A DNA stretch of 64,000 bases from Edaphochlamys debaryana (Eukaryota; Chlorophyta; Chlorophyceae; Chlamydomonadales), in assembly GCA_016858145.1 (NCBI GenBank), contig JAEHOE010000015.1, positions 620,001 through 684,000 of the forward strand, read 5' to 3'. The translations under genes were made by a program, and so were the position numbers. The first letter of the stretch is position 1, and every line of letters begins with the position of its first letter. The notes below the pieces were generated by a model. That model worked only from the letters and a program-made list of their open reading frames with translations. It searched no databases and was not told the origin of the DNA. Positions 1 through 12,742 of this stretch are shown in pieces.

Positions 1-3000
1 CTTGTAGCACAGCGCCAGGGACTGGCCCACGATGGCCAGGATGACCGTGATGCGGAAGTTCTCCAGGTCCCAGTCGGGGACCATCATGAAGTAGATCTGG
101 AGGGGGCGGGTGGGGTGTGGGGTGTGGGGGTTGTGGGGTGGGTGGGTGGGTGGGCGGGTGGGGGCCGTGGCGTGGGGAACGTGGGGTGGTGTCTCTAATG
201 TGAGCAGCGTGGGCATGGGGCGGCAGGGCGTGTGGGGGCCGGCCCGCTGGCCCCAGGCCTCAACCTGTTGCCTTGCTTGGGGCTTCAGCTTGGGCCCAAG
301 CGCAACACAACCCCACGGCCGTGCTGGACCTTGCACTCTTGGTTCCACTTCATGGCAGTCCGGTCGAAAGCATGCACGCACCTCCTCCTGCAGCTTGTAG
401 ATGGTGAGGTAGTAGATGGTCACGAACATGAGCACCAGCGCCAGCGTGAAGGAGCCGTAGTCGATGATGCACACCACGCCGTACACCAGGAAGCCCTGCC
501 GTACGTACGACACCGGCAAAGCAGAGGCTTCACTCACTCCATTCGTCAGCAATTGACCCTTTGCAAGGGCTGGGCGCCAAAGCCACACCGGATACATGGT
601 AGCAGCCCAGGCACCCCGCCATGAGACCAAAACCTTGGACCGGCACGTGCACGCGTGAGCCCGCGCATGCACGCACGCCCGCACGCACCAGGTCGTCCTG
701 CCCCGTCCGCGACTTGCGCATGTGTCTGTACACCGACAGCATCATGGCGGGGAAGGCCAGGACCACCTCGAACACGATCAGCACCGTCTGCCAGGCGTAC
801 CTGTGCGGGGGAGGGAGTGGAGGAGGAGGGGAAGGAGGAGGGAAGGTGAACTGCAGAGGGGAATTATTGCGGAGGGGAGGTCGCGGAGCGGGAGGGGTTA
901 GATGAGGAGGGATGTCGAGGAGAGGAAGCGGGTGATTAGTTAGGGTGAAGAAAGGTGGGGGGACATGGGGAAGGCTCGTGAGCTGATTGGGGTTTGGGGG
1001 AGCCCGCTCACCAGAACTTGTCCTGCAGGGCCGCCTCGTTCCTCCAGTTGGCACGGAAGGACGCGGGCTGGATCTCGTTGAGGTCGGCAGCGTCCAGGTT
1101 TAGGGAGCTGAGCGTGGACGTCTGCCAGCCCTGATAACTGCGGGCCGACAGTGCAGCAGGTGTGGGGTGTTGCGGGGTGGCTTGATGGGCATCCTGTGGG
1201 CCCTGACGGTCCCCTTTCCCCTTTAAGACCCCACCCCCACCCCTCACAACCCCAACAGCGTTGCACAGGCTCGTCCGTCCATTCCCCATGGAAACCCCAT
1301 ACCTCGCGAGCCCTACCGCCCGCCGCAACAGCCCAGACTTACGTGATCCACAGCTGCGGCACGTACATCTCGTCACGCGGATCCTTGCGGATGATGAAGT
1401 CAAACGACACGTCCGACGGGTACTGTACGGCAATGAGCTCGCGCGACTGCGCAGAGTAGCCCAGCCGCGAATCCACATAGAAGAACCGCCGCACAGCGCC
1501 TGGAGGGGTTGCAAGTAACCGTGGCATGGGGAGGTCAGGAGAGGGTCGCAGCAGGCGCGGGTTGACAGCAGGGCGTTCCCGCTGCCGAGGCGCAGAAGGG
1601 GGCCGCACGTGATCCGGCCTCGAGCCCACACCCACCAGTGTCGTCGGTACTATCGTCCAAGACGTCCTTGTTTTTAATCTTGACCGGGATAGGGTACATG
1701 GTGCTGAGTCCAATCTGCGGGGCCGCGTAGGAACAGCCGAGTACACAATAAGAGTGTAATATGGTTTGCAAGTACGGCGCCCTATCCCATAATGCGGCAA
1801 CCATATGGGGTATACATAACTAGGATATGGGTTTGGGGCCCGGTTTGAGCTACCGTACGCGGTTGGCTGAGAACTTCTGTGGCTGGTTCGGAGTCGATAT
1901 CACGCATCAGCTGGCCACCCGCCTGCAAGAAGAGCTCGTGAACGACGGTGCCGTTGCCGCCCGTGCTGGTCTGGGGGTTTGCGGCCGCTAGTACGGCGTC
2001 CAGCTTGATCCAGCACGTGTTGTCGTACTCCCAGCCCACGCTGAGGGGGGCGCGGGACACACAGGCAAGGGCAGTTGCATTCAGGCACGTAGGGCAGACA
2101 GCACGAACGCAGGCCAGCGACCCAATCCACCTTCCTTAAGCCGGCTTCAGCCGAATCCACCGCATTCCCGCACTGGTATGCCGTTTATCCAGGCAGTGTT
2201 CCCCAGCTGGGCTTAGCTTGCCCCAGGAGGGCAGCAAACCCCAACCAAGCCCCCTCACCGCGGCCACTTGGTGCCGTCCCACACGCGGGATCCACACATC
2301 TGGAACTCGTTAGTCATGGTGGTGTACCCCAGCCACGTGCCGTTGAGCAGGTATGACGACAGTACGAACGTCAGCATGGACACCTTGCCCTCGCTGATGC
2401 TGCCGCCAGAGAACTTGACCCTGCACGGAGGATAGCGGGACAAGCACTTTACAAAGGCAACCCAAACCCACTTCGGTCCTTGCCCCCAGGCTGCGGAAGC
2501 TGGGTTTCTGGCATGCCGCCGAGCACGAGCCCCCGCAAGGCCTTCAAGACCTTGTTCCCACACTGGCCCCAATCGTCCGTTTGACGTAATGCGCACTTCA
2601 GGTTCATGTTTGGGTCATCAATGTAGTTGCTGCCGCCGTAGTAGAGCCAGGGCATGCCGGCCGTGTCGGGGCGCCACTGGTTGCCGCGGCGGTTGCCGGT
2701 TGAGGTGGAGGGGCGGCCAGTGGAGGTGCTGGGGCGGCCGGAAGGGGTGGGCGGCGACGGCGGTGGAGACGAGGTCGCGGTGGCTGGCGCGCTGGCCACG
2801 AACAGGTCCACCAGCCTCTGGTACATGAGGCACGCCGCAGAGGTCCTGCAGGGGTCGGTGCGTGTGCACGGTGGGCGGGGAGGTCCTGAAGAGGACTTGC
2901 AGCGCCGAATGACGGGGTCCCGAGCCCAACAAGCCCGGGTGTGTCCAGCGAAGCCCCAAGCCAACTGAGCCGGCCGTGTACCCGTCTACTGGACACTGCT

Positions 3001-4177
3001 GTGGCCCCGAGACCTTCACCTCCCCAGCCTTGCCACAGCCCCGGCCCTTAAGTGCCCTCAAGTGCCAGGCTGGCCTGACCCCAGCCCCTCGTGCGGAACC
3101 TAGCCGCCAAGCCCTCCGGGCACCGGCTCACGGGTCGTATGCGGTCAGCGCGCACAGGTTGGCGACTGCGTTGCAGGCCTCCTTGTCTGACCCCAATCCC
3201 CGCTTGCACGACAGCGCCGCCGGGCCCAGCAGGTTCACCAGCGGCTCCGAGCCCTGGATAGTGAGCGTCAGCTCGTTGGTGCCGCCCCCCGTGGGCACCA
3301 CAATGAAAGCCTGCGGGTGCAGCCCGGGATGGAGGGGAAGGGTGGCGAGTGGGAGGAACCAGGCGCACACTGGGACGCCAATGGCACGCCGTGGGTGAGC
3401 CGTGCGCTGCTGCTGGGGTACTGGGCAGCGGCACAGCGGGGTGGGGACTCCCTCCAGGGCTGATGAGCCGGAAGCGCTCCGGCAAGTCCCGCATGCGCCG
3501 CCCCGCCCCCACCTGCGTTGCCTGCGCCTGCGTCATAGCAATATTCAGCTCCCGCAACGCCGTCGCCAGCTGCTGCAGGGGCGTGTCCGGAAGCGATCCG
3601 CTGACGGGCACACACTGGTTGATGGAGTTGGGCCGGGAGCCGCTGGGGCAAACGATGCAGCGCTGCAGGTTGGTCCCGTTTGAGAGGACCGTATTTATCA
3701 CGGTGTTGCCGGCTGAGCTCTGGCAGGCGCAGCTCGTGGTGGATTGCAGCACGGACGGCCGCCACGACATTGTCATGTAGAAGCCGTCGTCAAAGTTGAA
3801 CGCCGCGTTCGTGGTGCCATCACACGAGATGCACCTCAGCTGGTCTGGAGTTGAAGGGAAGGAGCCCTGTCCCAAGCGGTGGCACGCGAAGGTTAGTGGT
3901 TACCGTGGGTTGAGGTCTCCACAAGTAGGGTGGGTGGTGGAGAGGGTGGAGGGAGCCGAAGCACGCTGGGAGGGGGCCCGCACGTGGCGCTCACCGTGGG
4001 GCAGTCTTCGCACTCGTTCGTGGCCGTGTTAAAGAACTTGCTCACGGAGCACCTAGTGTCGAGCGGCAGCGCCAAGCTGGCCTGCTGACTATACGCTAAC
4101 CCCAGGAAGCCCCATAGGCACGCTGCGGCTAGCAGCAGAGCTAGCGCTGTCGGTGTGACCGGGGCCCGAGCTGTCAT
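1..4177 (-). CDS. MKS3: Meckelin (TMEM67/MKS3), 3' end outside window
   Basis: Transmembrane receptor-like protein of the ciliary transition zone (MKS module). Twelve exons join in phase: 4177-3995, 3839-3513, 3310-3132, 2845-2597, 2420-2259, 2040-1854, 1714-1636, 1499-1343, 1137-1012, 800-689, 495-382 and 96-1, giving 657 codons before the edge. Residues 1-30 form a signal peptide (hydrophobic run ALALLLAAACLWGFLGLAYS). A cysteine-rich ectodomain follows with CEDCP, CISC, CAC and CIVCPSG pairs. The meckelin mid-region follows, with GMPWLYYGG, a SQPR motif and RRFFYVDS. Membrane segments appear in exons 10 (WQTVLIVFEVVLAF), 11 (GFLVYGVVCIIDY onward) and 12 (FRITVILAIVGQSLALCYK). Order and motifs match animal meckelin, which is about 1000 residues long, so roughly a third is missing to the left. 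The identification is by family recognition; exon edges are inferred. Confidence 0.9.
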
Positions 4178-4629
4178 TGTGCCCCGCCCGCGCCGAGAGC
4201 CGTTAGCTCTGCTGCCGCATACAGTTGCTAGTTATATAAGCAGAGTCGTGTGTACAGCGGCAAGCGACGTGGTTCTGCGCCTGGAGAGCCTGCGCGAAGG
4301 TGCAGGTGCTCTGTGGCTTCAACAGCAACCAGGTAACGTTTAAGTCAAAGAATAAGGTAGGGTTAAGGTCAATAAGGTGTGCCGGCGTTGTGAGGGCTTG
4401 CTGAGTGAGTTTGGCCGAATTGGATCCTGTTTCATGGGAGCGCTCTTCGAAGCCATGCTTGACCGCTTGCGTGCTGTTGTTCCGAGGACAGGCATAGTGG
4501 GGATAAAAGGGCTCGGCATCGCGTTTAGGCCGGGCAGGCCTCGCACGCGCTTCTGAAACTTCATTCGGTTCTCTCTGAACCTTTACAGCCTAGGCCAGGG
4601 CTTGGTCGAGGCGTGGCTGGCGGCTGACC
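4178..4629. promoter_or_regulatory. Divergent promoter interval, meckelin / membrane protein
   Basis: This 452-bp gap separates two start codons facing outwards, so it should hold both promoters and 5' UTRs. A TATA-like run (agttatataagc) lies about 55 bp upstream of the meckelin ATG and could serve that gene. No other element was recognised and no coding frame here is convincing. Confidence 0.5.
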
Positions 4630-6901
4630 ATGGCGTCAGCAACAATGCAGCCGGCCGGCCTCGCGCTTGTGCTTGAGGAGCTCGGGAGCCATGGCAGCAG
4701 CGGAACGCTGGCCGCAGCGCTGGCTGCGACGGCGGCCATCACAGCACCGCTTGCAGCGATCTCTTATCGTGGCAAGGGGCTGGGGCTGGCCAGCAAGGCC
4801 CTGGCGGTCGCTTCCGGGCCTGCCATCGCCTACGCGGTGACGCCGTCCTACTTCACGGCTAGCGCTCTGGCACCCGCCAAGAGTGCCGTCGACATCCCAC
4901 CGGTAAGGTGTCGCTGCCGTCGGGTTGGGCACAGGCCGCATGCGACAGGGTGGGCGGTTGGGGGGTCCGTCGCCTCGAGGTGCACAACCCTGAACCCCAC
5001 GCCTGCCTACGACCAGGTCGCAGTCACGCCAAAGAGCATCGTCTGCCTCTTCCATCCCGCCAACATCGCCAAGCTCCTCGCCAAGAAGTAGGAAAGGGGC
5101 TCACGCCGAGGCATTATGACAACGGCAGGGCTGCCTTGGCTGCCCGTGCAGGCCCAGGGGTGCCGTCGGGGGGTGCCGGCCTGGGGTGTGGGGGCCTTCT
5201 CGGCCGGACGCTGCCCTGCAGCACACCACGCCAGGGTCAGCGACCCACTACGCAGGAACCGTGCCGTACTCCCACAACCCAACGTCTCTCCACCCCCTTC
5301 ACCCGATCCCTTCCTCGCAGTCTGGGCATCCAGATGCTGATGTTGTACAACAAGTGGATGATGCAGGTCATCGAGCAGGAGCAACACGCCATCAACGCGG
5401 AGGCGCAGGTGGGGCCGAGGGGCAAACGGGCTCTGCAGCCCCTGCATCAGCACGGGCACAGCATGAGCACGCTCCCCCGGTATGGCCCTACACGTCCCAT
5501 GCCTCCCTGCGCCCACCGATGCCACCCCGCGGCAAGCACAAACCCACACACCCACACACCCAAACCTCGGCCGCCCCTGACCTCTCGCCCGCAGGGCCAG
5601 CCGGCGCCCCCGCAGCCGCCCCTGCCGGACCCCATGCCGGGGGTGGAGAAGGGCCTCAAGACGTTCGCCCGGGAGCTGTCGGTGGCGGTCACCCGCCGCG
5701 TGTACGAGCACATGGCGTACAAGCGCCTGGGGCCCAACCGGGCGGCGCCCTTCCTGCGCGACTCCAAGGTGCGGCCGAGCCCGGCGGGGTGCTCCGTGCT
5801 CGGTGCTCATGCTCACTTACGAGTTGCAAGGGTTTGCCCATTGTGGCACAGCAAGAGCACAGGCACCTCCGCCGCCTTCGCTCGCCCGGCGCACGTCCCT
5901 CCCTGATCCCGGCCCACGCTCTCGCGGCTCCACCCGCCGCAGGCGTGGATCCGTGACGTGCTGGCACCGGCGCACGCTGCCTCGCGCCGGGGCCGCCGCT
6001 TCGTTGCGTACCAGTTCGCCACGCTGCACTCGTGCGCGCTCTTCTACGCGGCCGACTGCACCGTGGCCATTGCCATGCACTCGTACCGGTGAGGCGGTCT
6101 CGCTGTTATCAGGGCCTCGCTTATTGCTCTTTGGGGTTTCGCTTTACTCGCTGGGTGCATAGGGTCAGCGCACTCGTTCCTGTCAGGCGGCTGGGGCCTC
6201 TGGTGGTTGGTGCGAGGGCGTCGGCTTGGGGGCTGCTGGGCTGGGTGCAGCAGCTCCCTCCCCATGCATGCGTGGGTCCAGGCTGGAGAGGGTGCAGCGC
6301 GCCGGCGAGGGTGCGCAGGTGCGGCCGCTCGCCTACTCACCGCTGACGATGCCTGGGCCCCATCGCACCCACCGCCCACCACACTCCCCAGGGTGTACTC
6401 CCGAGACGACGTCAAGCCGGTCCGCAAGGTGCTCTACTGGGCCAAGGGCGTGGTGCTGCAGGTGAGAGCCGTGGGGGCCGTGTGCTCCTCGCACGCGGTA
6501 CCCTCCTGGGGCCCGCAAGCAACGGGCCCGCTCCCTCCAGCCTGCTCCTCCCCCTCCCGCAGTCCCCACCACGCACAGCCCCTGCTCGAACGCCCCCTCC
6601 GCCTCCGCCTCCCTTGCGCCCTCCCTCCCCACCTCCACCGTATCCGAACCCTCGCCTCCCCCTCCTTCCTTTCCCCTGCCTCCCTCCTCCCTAGGTGTTC
6701 CGCTGCACCGCCATTCTGGCCGCCGTGTCCCTGGGGGCGGCCGCGGGCTCGCTGGCGCGGCCGGGCCTGGGCACGCAGCTGGGGCAGGTCGGTACGGAGA
6801 TCGCCTTCGCCGTGATCATGGCCCACGTGACGGATTCGTACCTGGGAGACCTCCCGGCCGATGAGCCCGAGGCGGAGGCAGTTCTGGTGGCGGCGGGGTA
6901 G
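4630..6901 (+). CDS. Conserved-looking membrane protein, function unknown
   Basis: I do not recognise this protein. Seven exons join in phase: 4630-4902, 5017-5087, 5321-5408, 5595-5768, 5943-6088, 6392-6461 and 6695-6901, giving 342 residues. The ATG has a good context (gaccATGG). The N-terminal third is Ala/Gly/Leu-rich and hydrophobic (about residues 30-80) and could be membrane-embedded or a targeting region. A Pro-rich linker (exon 4 start) precedes a basic, charged helical stretch. The C-terminal third has three hydrophobic segments: FVAYQFATLHSCALFYAADC, FRCTAILAAVSLGAAAG and EIAFAVIMAHVTDSYLG. It ends in an acidic tail. The gene lies 452 bp head-to-head with meckelin, so co-expression is possible but unproven. 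Exon ends follow splice motifs and consistent phase. Confidence 0.75.
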
Positions 6902-8450
6902 GGGGCGCGGAGGCGGGTTGGAGGTAGGGAGCAGGGAGGTTGGAGGGAAGGAAGGGGTTGGGAGGGGGGAAGGAGGCGGACAGGCGGCAGGGGCGGAAGT
7001 GCGAGGCTGCTGGGGAGGCGGAGGTGGGGCATAGAGGCCGTAGTAAGGAGGGGCTAAGGAGTGATTTGCATGGGCTAAAGGGGCGGAGCCTCAGCAGAGG
7101 TCTCAGTGGTGGTGGGCTGAAGGGCTTGGCGAGGAGAGGATGGCTGCGGACGTGTAGCAGCTGTCGAGAAGCAGTAATGTCCCCTGCTGTGGCGGGTAGC
7201 CTATCCGAGGGTGCTTGGACAATCTCTGTCCGGGATCTCTGTTGCGCTGCGGCGCTGTCCACAGCTGTGGCGGCCGGACCGAAACGGGAGGCTTGGCGCT
7301 CCAGTGGTCAGATGTAAGGTTGGCATGATTTGATGAGTTGCCTTCCCCGAGGACCCCGAGGACCCGACCCATGTATTCTGCTAACCGCTGTTCAGCCATA
7401 AGTTGCAGAAAGCCATTGCACAGCTCCATGCAGTCCACGGTCGGGGCGGGGCTGCCTAGAGGGCAAATGAGAGAAGTGGGACGGGACGCCGGGCACGGGG
7501 TGCCGAGGGCGGAGGAGCGTGACATAAGCGCAGGGCCCGACGCCTGAGGCTCCGCTCTGCATATGTCGTTGCAGCCGGGCGCATGCGGGCTGGAGGGCGT
7601 GAGGCGCCAGCAGGCGGGGCCAGGGGATATGGCGGCGGGCGAGGCAGGGCGAGGTCCTCGTTGCCGCTGACGTGTGAGGACTGTGAGCCAGAGTGCGGCT
7701 TCGTGTCCGTGTGCGAGCGGGCTGCGGGGCCCCGGCCGCTCACATGTGCCAACGACGGATCAGTCTCTCAGAATCTCACCAGCGCAGAGGCCGTGTGGGT
7801 CGGGGCCCGAGCACCCGCCCACCGCAGCAATCGATCCTGCCCACCCCTGGTTGCAACTTCCAAGCACCCTGCTTACGCCTGGGGACGGGGCTGGTCTAGT
7901 GGTCTCGGCTGACATTAATTGCCCTCCTCCCACCCCTTACTCCCGCTACGGTACTCAAGCCAGCAGTCACCTCTTCCCCTGCACCTGCTGGCTGGCCGGA
8001 CTGGCATTCCGCCCGCGCTACCCTGGCACCAGGCTGACCAACGGAGGAGCTCAGGAGCTGAAGGTGCACACCCGCCCGGACAGCGGCGGCAAGTGTCAGC
8101 CAACCCTGATGGACAGCACAGTGCAGGCGGCCCTCCTCTACCAAGCCGCAGCTTGACACTCTCCGCAACCGCCCTCATCATCATCGCCTTCAAGCATCAC
8201 TTTGCACCATTGACCCCCCCCCCCCCCTTCTACTGTCGGAGCCGCGTTGCCGCCCCGCAATCTTACGCTTTCACCAGCCCACGCTCGCATGCAAATCGGA
8301 GTCATGCGTGCCCAGTCGTCCCGTGACACCACGCTGGCGGCTGTTGTGCGACGTCCAGGGGATCAGCATCAGGCAATCCGGCCCGGACCTATCCTCTTGT
8401 CGCTGCGCTATCCCGCACTACAGCGGCCTCCCGCACGGCTGCCCTTGCCC
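6902..8450. other. 3' UTR and convergent intergenic space
   Basis: No gene is supported here. The interval lies between the stop of the membrane-protein gene and the stop of the convergent MYND gene. It probably contains both 3' UTRs. A poly-C tract occurs near 8215-8227. Several open frames are GC-bias shadows without domain or splice support. Confidence 0.5.
7313..7317 (+). terminator. Putative polyadenylation signal TGTAA
   Basis: A TGTAA pentamer, the usual green-algal poly(A) signal, lies about 410 bp downstream of the stop at 6901. The assignment rests on motif and position only. Confidence 0.4.
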
Positions 8451-8642
8451 TCAAGTGGCTGCGTCCGCCGCCCGCCGCGCCGCCGCCAGCGCCTTGCACT
8501 CGGCCGAGTGCCCCTCCCGTCAGTGCGCCCGCTGGCATTCGGGCCCGCAGTAGCGCAGCCCCTTGCACCCGCCGCACTGCTTGAGCGACAGGTAGGACTC
8601 GCAGCGCCCGCCGAAGGACACGCAGCCCGGGTAGCCGCACAC
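8451..8642 (-). other. MYND zinc finger read in shifted frame, with in-frame TGA
   Basis: Reading the minus strand from about 8640 gives the Cys/His ligands CGYPGC, C..C (QCGGCKG), YC...C and H...C of a MYND finger. It ends at TGA 8451-8453 after the sequence RREADAAT-like Ala/Arg tail. An internal TGA at 8520-8522 falls between CQRAH and REGHSAEC, exactly where MYND fingers carry Trp. The frame change fits loss of one dinucleotide in the short GTGTG run at 8639-8645. Confidence 0.7.
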
Positions 8643-11600
8643 GCGTCAGCCGCCAGCCCTCCGGCGGCACCGCCAGCGGCGACGGCAGCGGCGCCGCCAG
8701 CACCGCCGCCGCCTCGTTACGTAGCTGCGCGGCGGGAATTCTCGCGAGTGTCTCCACCGCAGCCACCGTCTCGGGGGGCGCAGGCCAGCCTCCCACCTCG
8801 CCACGCACCAATGGGACGAGGGCCGCGGCAGCCTGGCGACGGAAGGCCGCGTCCGACCCCCCGGGGCCTGCCTCGGGTCGGCGGGCGGAGTGGAGCAGCA
8901 GGAGCCCTAGGGCTCCTTCGCTTCCCTGGCTCGCCAGCCTCGCCACCCGCATGGCTCCCAGCCAGGGCTGGCCCAGGCAGCCCCGCTCCGCCTCCGCGGC
9001 CGTCCCTGACGCCGCCTCCGCCTCTGCCGCTAGCACCGGTGGCGCGCCGGCGCTGCGCCCATCCTCCCGGGCATGCAGCCAGCGCCGCACCCGCGCGCTC
9101 AGCACAGGATTGACCGCGAGCAGATAAGCGCACCGCAGGAGTGCGGCCAACAGTCGCGAGCTCCACGTGGAAGCCCAGGCGTCGGTGCCAGCGAGCCCAG
9201 TGGGCTCGGCCGGCTCGCGCGCTGCCGGACCCCGCTGCCGGACCCCTCCAGGCCCCGCGCCCCCGGCCGCTGCGGGCGGCGGTGGGGCGCACAGCAGCTT
9301 GCAGGCCGCCGCCAGCATGCGGTGCGGCTGGCAGGCCAGCAGCCGCGCGGGAGCGGACGGGTCGCCGAGCTCGGCGGAAATGTCCTCCATTGCGCCGAGG
9401 CACATAAACAGGGCGCGGGTGATGCTCTCGTGGCGATCTTGGTCAAGCGGCGGCTGCAGACTGGCAGCGTCGGCGGCCAGCCGCGCCGACAGCCGGCTCG
9501 CGGCTTGTATGCCGTACGCCTCCAGCTCCACAGCCAGAGCTCCCGCGCGCCCGGCTGCCGCCAGCTCCCCCAGTTGCTGACGCAGCCTGACGTGAAGCGG
9601 GTGCAGCGCAGCGAGGACGCTGACGGGGTTCTGGTCAGGGGGTTGCCGCAGGTAGGCGGAGGGGTCCAGCTGCCCCGCCGCCGCCGCCGCCTCCAGCGCA
9701 TGCGCCAGGCCGGCGGCGCGCTTGGCGTACGTCAGCACCAACCCGCCCGCCTTGCCCAGGGCCTCCCGGCCGTCGCCCTCCGCCGGTGCCAGAAACTCCA
9801 GACCCAAGCCCGCATGCCGCAGCCATTCGCATGAGAAGGCGATACTTCCTGGAACGCCGCTGAGCATTGTCGCCGCCTGCCGGTCTGGCGCATCGGCGCG
9901 CTGGGTGGCGGTGAAGGCGAGGCGCACGGCGCGGTCGAGGCTGGTGCCCAGCCCTGCCCAGCGCAGGCGGAGCATGAGGTCCGCGCGGCGGGGGTCTGTG
10001 AGGGGTTCGTGGGTGTACGGGTGGGCCTCAGGCCACGGCGCAGAGCCGTCCCGCGGGCGGGGTTGTTCCAGCAGGCTGCATGATGACTAAGGCGCAGCAT
10101 TCCCAGCATTCCCCCACCTCTGTACCAATCAAACGCTTTACCTGCAGCGTCCTGCCACGCGTTGCCTACTCGCGAGGACGCCAGCCACATCTGGTTCACG
10201 GCCATCCCTAGCCAGTGCAGCAGGTCTTCCCGTGGGGTGCCGCCCCGGTCCTGGCAGGGAGCGGGTTCGTGCGGGAGTGAGGCTGCGCGTGAGTGCTCGA
10301 AGCTCGAGCCCCCGTCGTGTACCCCTGCCAGCCGCACCTGCGTGCCGCCGTCTGCCAGCCCCTCGCCGGCCATTGCCAGCACCCATGCAGTGGACTCCAG
10401 GGCTAGCGCCGCCTCGGCGGGGCTCAAGGACGGCTCTCCGGGCCCGAGTACGGCGAAGAAACTCTGCGCGCAGCACCAAGCAACATCAGGAAAGTGTTAT
10501 GAGTGTAGGCTTGAGCTGGCAATCAAGCAATGTCACGCATGTCCTGGACACATGCCGGGCCAGCCAAGCGACGCGCAAATTGCTTGTCTCTAGGCGTCCC
10601 AACACAGCCCTTCATCTTCCTCCCGTTGGCGCCCCACCCCGAGGCCCTGGAGCCATGGCCCCGGGCACAGGTCCCCACACGCACCTCAAACGTTGGGAGG
10701 AGCCGCTTGGGGTACGCCCCGCCCAGGCCCTGGCCCCGGCTCAGGCGGCCCAGGGCCTCAGCGGACTTGGCCCCGATCTGGGCTAGCTGCAGCCCCGGCG
10801 GTACCCCGGGCTCGGACGGCAGGCGGGCCTCGTCGGGGACCGGCAGTAGGTCAAGACGAGCGTGCTGCCACAGTCCCAGCGACGCCGCCAGCACATGGCG
10901 GTGGTGCTCCGCGAGCTCCTCCCACGCCACCTCCGTAACCTCACCAGCTACCGCCCCGCTGCCGCCGGCTCCGCTGTCCCCGTCCGCGCCCGCTCCCCCC
11001 ACGCCCGCCTGCTCCCACAGCGTCTCCAGCATCGCCAGCCGTAGAGCGCTGACGTCGGCGTGGCCAAGAGCCTCGCCGAGGGCGGTGCATGCGCGCTCGG
11101 CTGTGGGGCTGCCGATGGATCGCAGCTTGATTGCGGCCATCCCCAGGATCATCAGCTCGCGCGCAAGCTGCTGAGGCATCTTCAGAACGTCAGGTGTTTG
11201 CGCGAAGATTGCGGCTGCAGCGGCCCAGCTCAGCTCCACCCGCGACCGCCGGCGCTGCCCCGGCAGGACGAGGAAGTGGGGGCCCGGGTAAGTCTGCACC
11301 GCCCGCGCCACCCCCGCCAGCAACCGGGAGTCCCTTAGCGCCGCCGCCAGCTGCGTCACGAGCTCGGGCAGCTTCCGCTGCGGTGCGGCCGCCGCTTCGC
11401 CGCTGCGGCAGTGCGCCGTCACGTGTTCCCAGAGCGGCGTGGCGCACTGGACGAGCGAGAAGACGCACCACGAAAGTCGGGCACACGCCATAACGCAGGT
11501 TTCGAGCGGGGCCCCGTCGTCAGGGAGAGCCGACCGCCTCCGTATCAGCTCCATGTGCTGCGCGAGGTCGGCCATGCTGCTGAGCGCCTGGGAGAGCGCC

Positions 11601-12742
11601 GTCAGGAAGCTGGCGTGGAAAAACGGCCCGGCGTCCTTCATCGCATCGGACCAGGCGTCAGCGCCTGCCGGTGCGCACATGAGCCTGGGCTTCATGGCAT
11701 TCACACACAGCGCCAGCACGGAAACGGAGGCGAAACTCGCTGCACTGCAGGCGTCTGCTGCGTTGGCGACCTCCACCTGGCTGGACGCCGGGCGCGTGAC
11801 GGCGGCCACGAGGCCCGGGATGGCGCGGAGATGCCGGCGAAGCCAGTCGAGCACGCCCGCCCGGGCGCACCCGGTCAGCCACAGCGACGTTGCCATACCC
11901 ACCTGCGCGCTGTGCAACGCGTGTCTGTCAGCCTTAAGCTGTTCGGTCCTGAGGCAAGGATGGGTGCAAGGGCATGGGCAAGGGGGTGGACCGAGCCGCA
12001 AGGGTGGAGCGGTTCACGCAGGAGGGGCAGGGCAGGATTAATGGCGGGGACAATTGTAAATATGCGGCTAAGTGGGGACTGTTAATCTCGTTTGGCCTGC
12101 CAAGCCGCCTCACGCACTGGCTCCGCCACCGGCCGCAGCGGCGGCGGCGCTGACTCATCCATGGGCGGCTCGATCGCGAGCGGTGCCGGCGGCGGTGGCG
12201 GCGGCGGGGGAGCGCGGCACGGCATGTCGCCGCTGGGCAAGGAGAGCCGGGGCAACGCGGGGAAGGAGCGCACGGGGGGTGGCGGCGGCCGCGGGCTGGA
12301 GCGCAGGAGCTGCCTGGCCAAGCGGAGCAGCGCGGGTGTGGGTGCCACGAGCATATCCTTGACCATTGCGACCACCATGACTGATGCCGACACGGAGAAC
12401 CTCCCCGGCGGCGGCCGCAGCGGCAGCGCCAGCGGCGGGTCAGACTCGGACGCGCCTCCGCCGCTCCCGGTGCCGCCGCCGCCGTCTGCCCCGCCGCCGC
12501 CACCTGCAGCCCCGCCGCCGCCATTTGAGAGGGGAAGGTTGATGAGGTTACCTCAGTGAGCCGTTTCGGGTTTGGCCGCTGCGCGCTGCCAGAGATCGCG
12601 CCATTCAGCGCAATGCCGCAACGCACCTCGCCACCTTGCGAGATAGTTCCGGCCTGTCGCTGTTGCGGAAGAGCTCCAGCAGCTGGTCGCCGGAGTTCAT
12701 GTAAGCTCGCCAGAGCTTGCCGAGGCTCGCAATGGTCGCCAT
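8451..12742 (-). CDS. Large MYND-finger protein with disrupted finger
   Basis: Multi-exon gene. Clear coding blocks are 12742-12627 (starts MATIASLGKLWRAY), a Gly/Pro-rich block ending at about 12118, 11938-10685 (418 codons), about 10463-10142, and about 10090-8451. The 5' Gly/Pro junction and the last intron could not be closed uniquely in phase. Most of the protein is Ala/Leu-rich helical repeat without a recognised fold. The C-terminus encodes a MYND zinc finger: CGYPGC, QCGGCKG, YCGPECQRAH, then GHSAEC. These proteins typically act in protein-protein interaction. The finger is out of frame with the upstream exon (about 8639-8645) and TGA stands where the invariant Trp codon is expected (8520-8522). 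The gene is either decaying or the sequence has errors. MYND proteins of this layout form a large lineage-specific family in Chlamydomonas. Confidence 0.7.

Noticed and set aside
8520..8522. TGA in the MYND finger as a selenocysteine codon
   Set aside because: The position is normally Trp, not Cys, and the frame is already broken upstream. Mutation or sequence error explains it more simply.
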